A stretch of 64,000 nt of DNA, from positions 52,077,870 through 52,141,869 of the forward strand of contig CM054117.1 in the NCBI GenBank assembly GCA_028673005.1, written 5' to 3'. Made by a program: the position numbers and the translations under genes. Within the stretch, counting starts at the first letter, position 1. Every line of letters starts with the position of its first letter. The notes below the pieces were generated by a model that made no database searches, was not told the origin of the DNA, and saw only the letters and a program-made list of their open reading frames with translations. This document shows positions 1 through 9,925 of this stretch, one piece after another. Origin of the DNA: Tanypteryx hageni. Taxonomy: Eukaryota; Arthropoda; Insecta; Odonata; Petaluridae.

Positions 1-1361
1 ATACATAGATACGAAAAGGTAAAATATTTTAAATACAGAGCATTGTAGCTCTTCATAGCGTCCATTTCTAGGTTATTGAGGGCGGTTATTTTCATGTGCT
101 AACTACCTTCGTACCGCAAAGGGAGACGGACGGACTGACACTTGGGAAATTATATATGTATAGGATAAGTGAGAATGTTCTATAGCACTTCGAAAATCCC
201 TTCATTGTCTAGCAATCCAATCCAAATAGAAGATCTGTGTGCAGGCAAAAATTACCACTATTTTTTCCGATAGAGATTCTCGTGACGTGTTGCCTTTTAT
301 TTCGGATATAAATAAGGGCTCGTATTTTTGGAAAAGTAGTGGATGGAGGGGGTCTTAGCAGCCACGTCTGCCAATTTTTTTTTCATTTCCCATCGATTTG
401 GGGACGGGAAAAAATGGAGTTTCGATGGAGATGGGAGTCTACCAAAAAGAGGCGGAAGATGCAGGAGCTCATCGGTTCGGCAGGGGACGTGTCAAAATAA
501 GACAAAGAGCCTCCGGTCGGAAGAAAGAATTCTCTTCCAAGGATAAGGCGAGGAATATTAATTGGTTTGGAGAAAAAGAGTTGGGGAGAAAGAAGGCCTT
601 TTTCGTAATTATTTTAAAAGAGACAAATAAGCGGCGAAAACTAGATAAATTTGGAGTTACGCAAATGTCGTAATCTTGGGATCTTTTATTCTAATAACAG
701 TATTGAAAGGTACATATAACGAAATATCAATAATGTTTTTTCCTTCAACGTTTAGGATTTTTCTGAATATTTTTGGATTTAAAGAAAAAAATCGCCTTGA
801 TTAAATCATTTTAAGCCACACTTGCGAATACAAATAGACACATTGAGAGCCGGATAGATGATTTTTATTTTGTCTCACATGCAAAAAATGAATTCTGTTG
901 TAAAGAACTATATGCTGTTTAAAATCTGTCAGTAATAAAAAAACGAGATTCCATTTCAACTAAGGCGAATGAAATTGCTAATACGTATTGGTTATGTGGT
1001 AGCATTTAAATTACAAAAAGTGGTAAGGCATTATTGAAACAAAAAGATAGCGTATGCCACTTTCTCAAGAAATATTGATGAGATCTTTTCGGAAGATTTT
1101 GCGTTCAGTAATGAAAACGATTTTAGTGCGATTCTGTCTGTAATATTAATGGCGTTTTATATGCATAACAAAGCAACGGAATGTGGCCGCCAAACCTGGT
1201 GCTTAAAGTTATAATCCGTCCTGTCCATTTTGAAAATTACAATGATCTTATAAACAAAATTAATCTAATACTTCGTTTAGGGAATTATCCAAAAGTCCAT
1301 TTTTCCAATGAAGAAGCTACTGTTATCAGAGAAGTTTCAGCATTAAGTCAAATGTTGTATC
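1..1361. other. AT-rich intergenic DNA, no gene found
   Basis: I see no conserved protein, RNA gene or clear repeat. Short open frames at 343-673 and 1181-1384 have no recognisable domain and lengths expected by chance. Confidence 0.6.
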
Positions 1362-1435
1362 GCTACAGTGACGCAAATGGTTAGCGCACGATACTTATAC
1401 AATAGCCACGCCGAATTCGAGTCTCAGCTGGAGCA
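1362..1435 (+). pseudogene. tRNA-Ile(UAU) relic
   Basis: This is a decayed copy of the tRNA at 3353 and 4086. The D-arm (GGTTAGCGCAC), the anticodon-loop CTTATA and the 3' end CTGGAGCA are kept. The 5' acceptor is GCTACAG instead of GCTCCAG, the intron/anticodon 3' side is largely lost, and the T stem no longer pairs. The T run downstream is short (1439-1443). It cannot fold as a functional tRNA. Whether it arose by local duplication or retroposition is not clear. Confidence 0.75.
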
Positions 1436-3352
1436 ATATTTTTGCATAGGCATAAAAGATCATTAAAAGTTAAATTTTGATGGTTGATTGAATCAAGCAT
1501 TTCGCTTAAGAGAACTTAAATCATTTAAAATTTACGTCATTTGGTTTAATGAAAAATAATTGAACTATTTCAGATTCTGTAATGTAAAAGTTAACTCTCT
1601 CATCTTCACTAACCACTTCTAAATTTAATGTCATTTGATGCATGGTTGCTAACTACCATTTGCTGCTTAGCGCATAGTTTATCCTACAAACCACTTATGG
1701 CTGAAGCTTACAGTGCTAGTTGAATAGCATCTCGTGGCCTTAAAAAGTTTTTATGAAAAAAATAATATTGGACATGAAAAAGTTAATGTTTCGAAATTTT
1801 CTAAATTAGAATAGCACACGAAAGTTGTGGGTGGCTACAAAGATCTACATCAGGTCTGTGCAAACTAGAGTCCTCGGTCGTACAAGTTTTCTGCGGCAAT
1901 ATGATGAAAACAAATCGGTATTAACCTACGTTTCGGTAATACAAAAGTTTTTTTTGCAAATCGAATTTTGAAAAATGGTATTTTAGATCAGGTTGAATTC
2001 GAGTAAGATACGGCCGAGGATGAAAGAATTATGTTTTTATGACAGCGATACTTTCCCAGCAGCGGACGGTTAACTTCATCGTCAGCTGGAAAATATGTCC
2101 GGTAAGGAGTTTCTTTCAACAAGTCGGGATTCTCCCAGACGACGACATATTCATTCCGATAAATTATAAAGAAAAAATATTACGAGAAATAAAAATTTAA
2201 AATGAAAGTAAAATTAGCTGATTTGAGATTTTTTTAAGATTAAGCAAGAATATAAGTCCAAAAAAATCAAATTTTTATATACAGATAGATTACTTTATCG
2301 AAACTTTATCGCCGATATTTTATAATTGGCCGAAAGGTGATTAAATATTCATCAAAAGCTACAAATTTAATCTAGGAGTTTAAGGATTTTGGTTGAAGTT
2401 TGCCGAGAGGTTGGTATCTATATAATATAGCAGTTTATAAGTGTCCATCAGTTACGCTTTTTTAGGCGTTTTAATTTGGAATTAGTAGTACACGCATAGC
2501 TTATTACCCAGAAAATAAAAAAATCTCATTTAAGAGTAAAAGTATGTACGGACAGTAAGAGGAGGTTTTTTATATCTTAGAGATTCTGAATTCGTTTTGA
2601 ATTAGTCAAAAATTTAGTTTAGAATCCGAAAAAACAACAATTTTTACGTTTTTTAACAGAGAAATTTTATCAACCATGGAAACTAGCATTGTCGCCACAC
2701 TTGCGACTCCATCACTTTTATATGGTAAATATCATAATCCGGGTTTTCAATTGCTGTACGAAATGTCGTTTTTTATTTTGTTTAGTGAACAACAAATAAG
2801 TTGTTCATTATATTTTCAACCGCACTTTTGTGTTGCGTTAAATTACCGAAAGCATATGGTATGGAAAATTATGTAAGTAGTAAATTCAATCAACGTATAA
2901 AATCGCAATAGAATAATATTAACAAAATAATCAACATTTATTTTATCAAATTAATTAAATGATGATATTGAGCCATTGCTTTCTTTATTTAATTAACGCT
3001 TAGAATTGGATTCATTTTATTTTAATTCGACCACCCGCCATTTTTGACGGTCATTTACGCTAGTCAATCAGTAAAATCGGGAATATCCTGGGGAAAAATC
3101 GTAGTGATGAGAGTCTTATCATTGATATAATTTTTGTCATGCCTCTAATTATCCTTAAACGTATTGAAATTCTTGAATTATATGGCTCCGTTCTTTATAT
3201 CGACTTACTCGTATTCACTAGCAGAATAATACGTCTTATTATTAGCTCTGTCGGTAATGGCGCACTTACCCGTCTAAGTAAGACCTGCTCTAATTCGCTT
3301 GTTCAAGTTCAACAAAAAAAGACGTGGGAATTTTACACCGTGTGTTCTCCAA
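1436..3352. other. AT-rich intergenic DNA, no gene found
   Basis: No domain, RNA gene or repeat structure could be supported. The short frame at 2676-2876 is not recognisable. Confidence 0.55.
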
Positions 3353-3442
3353 GCTCCAGTGGCGCAATTGGTTAGCGCACGGTACTTATACGACAGTGTC
3401 CGAGCTATGCCGGGGTTGTGAGTTCGAGCCTCACCTGGAGCA
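3353..3442 (+). tRNA. tRNA-Ile (anticodon UAU) with 16-nt intron
   Basis: The gene decodes the AUA isoleucine codon. The acceptor stem GCTCCAG (3353-3359) pairs with CTGGAGC (3435-3441), with discriminator A3442. The D arm reads GCGC...GCGC. The anticodon stem CGGTA pairs with TGCCG across loop CTTATA, with anticodon TAT at 3387-3389. A 16-nt intron (3391-3406) lies at the canonical position 37/38. The T arm is GTGAG-TTCGAGC-CTCAC. Box A and box B are intact. The body is 74 nt without the intron. An intron in tRNA-Ile(UAU) is a known feature of animal nuclear genomes, so this argues for nuclear DNA. It is probably functional. A near-identical copy follows 733 bp downstream. Confidence 0.95.
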
Positions 3443-3450
3443 TTTTTTTT
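3443..3450 (+). terminator. Pol III terminator of tRNA-Ile
   Basis: A run of eight T directly follows the discriminator base, as expected for Pol III termination. Confidence 0.9.
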
Positions 3451-4085
3451 AATCACCCGTATAATTCTATTTCTTCGGTCACGCACGCATTTTCATATAT
3501 TCAAGTTAAAGCGATTCGCGCACGACTTATTTCACTCTTGTTTCAGATTATAATTGCCCTTTATGGCCGTTTTTTCTTTGCGCGCTTTTTCTGAGCCTTG
3601 TGTCGGTGTAGATAAGGTTATAGCAGTAAAGAAACGAACTAACATGAGTTAAATTTGAAAGTTTGTCCGTAATGGGAATTCTGTTCAAGTTGTTGTCATT
3701 GTCGATAATTATCGTCCTGCCAAAGTCCTTTTAAAGCGCTTAATTTTCAGCAATGATTTTTATAACTCTTTGATTGTGTAAAGAGCCTAGAAGGCGTATT
3801 TTTTCAAGGTGTTTGTTGCATTAATTACCAAATAAATAATTGATTGTTTGTAATTTTCTAATCCTGTTAAGTGGTTTAGATAAAAGCTTCTTCGATATTG
3901 TTATTGCCCTTGGAAAGGGGGCCCAACATGCAACCCACAGGCCGGATGCGGCTCTCTTAGCAATTTCATGCGGCCCACCATCTATGTTTAGTTGTTGTCA
4001 AAACCCCTTCTCATTTTTATTTTGATTTACCCACTAAATGTTATTTTGCTTATGAGGAGGGTGAAGGCCAACGCAATACAGCATG
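3451..4085. other. Spacer between the two tRNA genes
   Basis: The 635-bp spacer shows no repeat matching the tRNA flanks, so the two genes are not part of an obvious recent tandem unit. Confidence 0.6.
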
Positions 4086-4175
4086 GCTCCAGTGGCGCAA
4101 TTGGTTAGCGCACGGTACTTATATGACAGTGTCCGAGCTATGCCGGGGTTGTGAGTTCGAGCCTCACCTGGAGCA
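4086..4175 (+). tRNA. tRNA-Ile (anticodon UAU) with 16-nt intron, second copy
   Basis: This has the same structure as the gene at 3353: acceptor GCTCCAG/CTGGAGC, discriminator A4175, anticodon TAT at 4120-4122, and intron 4124-4139. The two 90-nt genes differ only at the first intron base (C in copy one, T here), which is silent in the mature tRNA. The flanks are unrelated. Near-identity of the genes without similarity of the flanks fits old duplication with selection or gene conversion on the tRNA body. It is probably functional. Confidence 0.95.
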
Positions 4176-4182
4176 TTTTTTT
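4176..4182 (+). terminator. Pol III terminator of second tRNA-Ile
   Basis: A seven-T run starts immediately after the discriminator base. Confidence 0.9.
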
Positions 4183-5092
4183 AAATTTGCGGCATACTTC
4201 ATTTACAATGTGTATAATTATGCCTGGGAGACGTCAACTTCCTGATGAAATTAAAATGTATAATGGGTATTTAACAATTTATTTTCTACACATTTTATTT
4301 GAATACTTGATGTCATATTCAAAATTGAGACAAATTTATTCATTCATAATATTTACGAAATTTTGTTGTGAATATTTCTACAAAATATGAATGGGTATTG
4401 AATGTTTGCTATGTGGAATTTGTATTCACTGGAAAGATTTCGGATGAACCGCGGTATTATTAGACTAGATTGAATAATAGGTACATCATTTTTACCCGAT
4501 GAATTTTATCAGTATAAAATGTTAAATAGAATATATTTTGTCTGAAATTTATTCTATTCTGCTTTTTCGTTGATTTTTGTTTAGATCAACCTGTAGAGTT
4601 CATATTTTAGCTATATCACATCATATAAACGCCCGCCTTCTTTGGATCACTCTGTATGCTTTGATTGCGCTCAGTTGTAGATTCTGATGCAATATCGATA
4701 CAGCTTTGAAAAACTGCGAAGTGTACTACGTGAAGGTCATAGTTTCGGCGGTACACATTTTTGAGGACCCTGGGAATGTTTTCACGCAAATTCCGTAAAC
4801 GAAGGATAAGCTGACCCAGGAGTATAACCCAGATACTTTTGAAAATAGCTGGTCAAGAAGAACACAGCGGTGCCAAACTTCGGCCATCAGCGTTTATACG
4901 TTTTGCTCCTGGCCTCTGTTCTTCTCCCATTTCCCATTTAAAAGCAATAAACTCCTTTTCATGGTATCACAATTTCTCATTGTTAAAACCTTGAAAAGAT
5001 TTCCATTTCTTCTTGCAATAAACGAATCTTTAAGCTAATTTGGCACGGCTTTGGATTCTCTCTTTGAGAAAAATATCTTTAGTTCTTCTGAC
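4183..5092. other. AT-rich intergenic DNA, no gene found
   Basis: Nothing is recognisable up to the TSD of the hAT element at 5093. Confidence 0.55.
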
Positions 5093-6482
5093 CGTACAAC
5101 CAGGGGCGGATTTAGGGCCAGGCGACCTAGGAGACCGCCTGGGGCCTCGCGCTGGCTAGTGGCCTCGCGCCTTCTAAAAAGCTATCCTTTTGGAGGTCAG
5201 ACATCTAGAGTTTAAGAAAATTTCACAAAAATAATGTCATTCTCTTTGTAAAAGTCCCTGTTTTCTCCTGATAGCGAAAGGAAGGGGCGGAATATTTTGT
5301 TTCTAAACCCCAAAGACTCTCACTCTCACTCATATATACTATATGGGCAACGAAACGAAATGAAGAGAGGTGATGTTAGAAATGCTTAATATAATTTCTC
5401 TTCAGATGGAGACACCGCTTAAGTGTTTAAGTACAAACGGACGTCGCCAGAAACGGTCCGGTACGGCCGGATAAGAGCATTGCAATAAATCGCTGGAGCC
5501 TTATTCGAGAGGCGTCAGATACAGTCGCCTATTCGTTGCCTCCTTAGATTTAAACAAAGAAGTCCATATACTCAATCAATTTGTGTTCCCTGGTCCTCAG
5601 AGTTGGTATGAAGTTCCTGTGGATGGGCAGTATTATTTCGTTGCGTTTTATGTTATTCGTGGAATCTCTGAATTAACATTGTAATTCCTTTTTGGAATTA
5701 AAATAGCTAGTTCTAATATTCGATTAAAATAGTAATAGATGCCTTTTAAATATTCAGCATGTCAGGAAGAAGTCGCGATAAAAGTAGAAAATTCGAATCG
5801 GGAGCTTTTAAAAGAAAAAAGCGTGCTCTTTTGGAAGAAAGACTACAAAAGTTTCAAGGTTCTTTAAGGAAATTAAAAAAAAAGAAATCAGTGAGACAAC
5901 TGATTCATATAAGTGAATAAAATGGAAGTTCTATTAGTGTTAAATGTGAAAGTAAAAGTGAAATTCTTGAAGACATCAATGTAGTTGTGGATGCCGTAGT
6001 TGAAACGTGTGCAATTGTTCCAAATGAAAGAAAATATTGTGATAATTTTGATACGAGTGCTTCTACGTCAGAAGAATTAGTTGCTATGGGTGATGAGCCT
6101 AGTCCATTCGCGAATTATCATGATCTTGGTGAGTGGATTTTCCCTTTGGCCCATAATCAGTTGAGTGATATTGTTCGGAAAGGTCCGATTCGCATCTTAA
6201 GAGAAAATGATAAATTTTCTTTAGATGATTCAAACAGACATTTTACTTCATTTTACTATAATCGTATTTTAAGCTATGGTGAAAAAGCATACTCGACGTT
6301 GGCTGGTATACTCCGGAAGTAAAAACTGTATTTCGTTTTGCTTATCGCTCATTTTCTAGATCACTAGCAGGTATTGCTTCTGAAGGATATTCAGACTGGA
6401 AAAACCTGAGTGGTTGTTTAAAGTTACATGAAGATAGCAAAGATAATAAGGAATCGAGATTAAAAGAAATTTTTTTTGTCAG

Positions 6483-6566
6483 TTCCACAAATTTATTTAA
6501 CACGACCGGTTTTACTACGATCGTAGCATCATAGTGAAACCGGTTCTGTTAAATATATTTGTGGAA
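6483..6566. repeat. 84-bp inverted-repeat insert with ACCGGT core, hammerhead-like
   Basis: The arms start TTCCACAAAT and end ATTTGTGGAA, with 34-bp inverted halves carrying ACCGGTTT/AAACCGGT. The insert splits the TTF region of the hAT transposase, so it arrived after the hAT. The minus strand matches the motif at 48060-48118 (GATGCTACGAT, ACCGGTCGTG, TTTGTGGAA). The CTGATGA part is damaged here. It is a likely terminal remnant of a Penelope-like or other hammerhead-carrying element. Confidence 0.6.
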
Positions 6567-7585
6567 GTGAGTTTATTTAAATCTCGATAAGTAAATTCCA
6601 CAAGGTTGAGCCTGACCTCATTCATGATAATCATAAGGAATGTATTATGAAATGGATTGATTTTGAGAAAAGACTAAATTGTGGGATGACCGTTGAGAAA
6701 CGGATATAAACGCAAATACAGCTAGAAAAACAATGGTGGCGAGATCTTTTAGAAAGACTTCTTGCTATAGTGCAGTATTTAGCCACACGTAACGTAGCCT
6801 TTCGTGGTCATAGGGAAAACATCAAAGAGCCCACCTTGAACAGTGGAAATTTCCTTGGGTTAGTAAATTTATTGTCAAAATTTGATCCAGTCATGCGAGA
6901 ACATTTAGGTCGGGTAGTAAATAACCCTATAAAAGATCATTATCTCAGTAAAACCGTTCAGAATGAGCTTATTAAATTAATGGCTAAAAGAGTAAAAAAT
7001 AGGATACTGGATAAAGTGAAAGGGGCCAATATTACTCGTGTATTTTGGACTGGACTCGAGATTTGTCATAATGAACAAATGACGATTATATTGCGCTATG
7101 TTGATATAATTACTGAACAAGTTGAATAGCATTTTGTAGGTTTCCTCGCGGTACACACAACAACAGGGGGAAATCTACCAGAGACTATTTTGTCAGAAAT
7201 AGAAACCCAAGGTTTATACATCTTGGTTTGTCGTGGTCAAGGCTATGACAATGCTGCAAACGTGCGAGGCGAAAGGAGGGGGGTAAAGCTAGAATACTGC
7301 AACTAAATCCGCGGGTCTTTTTCAGTCCACGTGGTTGCCATAACTGGAATTTGGTCTTAGGAGACGCTGCTTCATCTTCTACAAATGCTCAGGTATTTTT
7401 AGTTTTACTTCAAAAGCTTTATAACACGTTTTTAGCATATTCTTACAGATGGCTCGTTTAGTAAATCAATAATCGGTAATTTATCTCTCTTCCTAAAATT
7501 TTTAATCTGACCAACTATCCATTGCACTACCTCTCAGATACCCATTGCGCGTAGGCCAGAGGGAATCAGTAGGTCGTAAAATTTA

Positions 7586-7815
7586 AATAAACTGATGTGG
7601 GCAACACATGACTTTCTCCATATTTATATGGCAAATTACATGTTGTTAGCTCTGGGATCGTTGCCAATATTTACTTCCGGTTGACAATTAAGAAAAGAAA
7701 AAGGAGCGTTACTAAGACGTAACTAAGCGTCAATTGTTATCAATAGTCTTCGGTAGGTGGCGTGGTGGTGGCAGATAAAAATATAAGACAATGCATTATA
7801 TGGAAAAATGTATCC
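7586..7815 (+). repeat. Dispersed repeat family F, fragment
   Basis: It is closely similar to 39660-39930 on the same strand: AACTGATGTGGGCAACACAT, AGCGTTACTAAGACGTAACT, GTGGCGTGGTGGTGGCAG, ATTATATGGAAAAATGTATCC. It interrupts the hAT transposase between the catalytic part and the dimerisation part, so it inserted after the hAT. A related copy follows LINE coding sequence at 15355-15746, which suggests family F is a LINE 3' end. Confidence 0.8.
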
Positions 7816-8649
7816 GCGAGGCTGAATAAACAAAAACAATGAACCTACCGATGATTACAGTGAATTATATTGATTTCTTTAACCTTATCGTTGATACGAT
7901 TCGTGTGAGTGTTGAAAGCCGTTTTGAGTCTCTAAAAGTGTATGCTACTAATTTTGGATTTTTGTATAATATATAAAAACTTCAAGTCATTGAAAAAGAA
8001 CTTTTACAACATTGAAAAATTCTCAAACATGTACTGGAATTTGAGGGTTAATGTGACATTAACGACTTAGAGTTGTATGAAGAACTCAATATGCTTTCCA
8101 GGATTCTTCCCCTCAGAACAAACATGAAAGACGCCTTAAAGTTCATAACTGACAATGACGTACGTTAGATTTACCCAAACGTGCACATGGCGCTTCGCAT
8201 AGTTTTGACCATACCAGTCTTAGTTGCTTCGGCTTTAACATTGTTCCAATTGTTGCAATTTTATCAATAGAAAACGACGAAAACAACTCGCTGGATTATT
8301 CGGAGCTAATAGAGGAATTCAGTTCAAGGAAGAGTAGAAAACCAATGTTGTGAAGCAGGTGAAGTGTCCTAAAATTATTAAAGACTATTTTATACGATAT
8401 ACTAGTTGTAGAAATATCTACAAAGACTAAATATTCGTCTTTTATACTGAAAGTATTGATCTGGTTGAATAATTAAAAATTGATTGCATGTTTCCTTTAT
8501 AAAAATGTAAACCTTCATTCCGAAATACTAAGTAGTGGGCCGAGTAAACTCCAATGGCCTAGGGGCCTCGCACCTTCTAAGTCCTCGCCTGCGTACAACC
8601 GTTCAAGTTCGTATCTTAATTCTTACTAATTTTAAAAAGTAATCAGTAC

Positions 8650-8889
8650 TTCTAGAACAAGCTCTAAAAAATCAAAAGATTAAAAAGGTACTTATCCCAG
8701 ATACCTTTAATAGCCGCAAGGTTAAGTATATAAATAACAGATACGCATTTCGGCTACGAAGCAACCGTCTTCAGTGGCTTCTTTATAGCGAAAATGCGCA
8801 TCTGATTTTTCATAATCTTCTTGTGGCTATTGGAGATACCTAAAATAAGTACTTTTTAACCTTTTGGATTTTCAGTGCTTGTTTCTGAA
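8650..8889. mobile_element. Penelope-like inverted remnant with hammerhead-like core
   Basis: This is a diverged inverted repeat. Left arm 8650-8766 (AACAAGC, ATTAAAAAGG, TACTTAT, AATAGCC, CGCATTTCGGC) is mirrored by 8780-8889 (GCGAAAATGCGC, GGCTATTGGAGATACC, AAGTACTTTTTAACC). On the minus strand the left arm holds CTGAAGA (8768-8774), one extra base, hairpin GGTTGC-TTC-GTAGCC, GAAA (8748-8751) and then TGCGTA. This is the same layout as the palindrome at 9680. It lies 58 bp beyond the hAT right end. Confidence 0.65.
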
Positions 8890-9634
8890 TTTTTTTAGCC
8901 ATAAGACGAGTTCGAGTATTCTCAGTTGAATCAATATTATTTACACAAATGCCAATGCGCTGTATTTATTATGGGAGAATTTTTATTTTAAAAAGTCAAT
9001 TAATTCATAAATAATCCAAATTTATAGATTTAAAAAATTTTCCCGATGCTTCCACTTTTATATCTACATGCTTGTCAAGCTTCAGATTCTCGCTTATTCC
9101 CACTTCAAAACCAGTTTTGCGCAGGCAAGTACCCTACAAAATTAATAGATAGACTTATAGAATTAGGATGATTCTGTTGTATGTGCGGTAGTGAGGATAG
9201 GTAAGAGGAACTGGGTGACGATTTATCGATCTTATCTCGCATGGCTGGATCAGTAGATTAGATAAGAGGCGCGTCACTTTCCCTGAAATCCCAAGCCAGC
9301 TTAACTCATCCTGACAGGCGGGGACGGGCTCTTTCTTGTATCGGTTGAGTTTTACTCTCTCGACAAATATACCAAACGCTGGACACATTAGAAACTGCAA
9401 GTCATGATCAGGTGAGATAAAAAGAGGCAGAATATATAAAAAAAGGAAACCGTCTGGGAGGAGATTAGAGAAAACGTGCAGCGGAAATCCAGTATTTGGC
9501 GTTATCGGAATAAGTTTTTCTCACAATCTTTTAGTTCTGACGGAGATTTTTCGTTATCGTTATGACGAATTAAATTTCCCTCAAAAATCTCTTTGGAAAT
9601 GGGATTCCCGAACTACGCAGTCTTTCCTGCGATT
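8890..9634. other. AT-rich spacer, no gene found
   Basis: No supported gene. The frame on the minus strand at 9155-9400 has no recognisable domain. Confidence 0.5.
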
Positions 9635-9925
9635 AGTAATTTTTGTAGATGGTAGCTCGTAATCACTTTGGCTCCAAGTTGAACAGTTGTATAAAACTCC
9701 TTAAGCCAAAAAAATTGTAGGGTAAGCCCTATGCATTTCGCCCACTAAGTGGGCATCTTCAGGGGAGAACCTGCCTTGGCAGTGAACAAGGTTCAAGTTG
9801 AACCTTGTTCACTGCCAAGGCAGGTTCTCCCCTGAAGATGCCCACTTAGTGGGCGAAATGCATAGGGCTTACCCTACAATTTTTTTGGCTTAAGGAGTTT
9901 TATACAACTGTTCAGTAATTTTTGT
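9635..9925. mobile_element. Penelope-like insertion: perfect 117-bp palindrome with TSD
   Basis: Positions 9680-9796 and 9798-9914 are exact reverse complements around base 9797. The insertion is flanked by a perfect 12-bp duplication AGTAATTTTTGT (9635-9646 and 9914-9925). A 33-bp unpaired tail (9647-9679) lies only on the left. Inverted terminal repeats, a short tail and a TSD longer than 10 bp fit known Penelope-like insertions. Each arm carries a hammerhead-like core. On the plus strand this is CTGAAGA 9832-9838, T, GCCCAC-TTA-GTGGGC, GAAA 9855-9858, then TGCAT. The mirror copy on minus spans 9736-9762. No reverse transcriptase is left. Confidence 0.8.

Larger units (their letters stand above)
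5759..8353 (+). pseudogene. hAT transposase relic, TTF/ZMYM1-like
   Basis: Frame-shifted pieces follow the order of ZMYM1-like hAT transposases. The N-terminus is a basic MSGRSRDKSRKFESGAFKRK segment (5759 on). A TTF-type zinc-finger region follows (5987-6450: IVRKGPIRILREN, RHFTSFYYN, SDWKNLSGCLKLHE), then WWRDLLERLLAIVQYLATRN with AFRGHREN (about 6730-6825). The catalytic-core part is LPETILSEIETQGL and CRGQGYDNAANVRG, ending near VLGDAASSS (about 7140-7400). The C-terminal dimerisation region shows LRIVLTIPVLVASA (about 8190) and a final KSRKPML stop at 8353. In-frame stops, frameshifts and two insertions make it non-functional. In live relatives the protein binds terminal repeats and cuts and pastes the element in the nucleus. 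Confidence 0.9.
5101..8591 (+). mobile_element. Complete but dead hAT DNA transposon (ZMYM1-like type)
   Basis: Both ends are defined. The left end starts CAGGGGCGGATTTAG. The right end, read inward, is CAGGCGAGGACTTAG (12 of 15 identical). The flanks carry a perfect 8-bp duplication CGTACAAC (5093-5100 and 8592-8599), the hallmark of hAT insertion. The 3.49-kb body encodes a decayed transposase (5759-8353). It is interrupted by an 84-bp inverted-repeat insert at 6483-6566 and by a dispersed repeat at 7586-7815. The subterminal GGCCTCGCGC(C/A) blocks occur near both ends. Confidence 0.92.
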
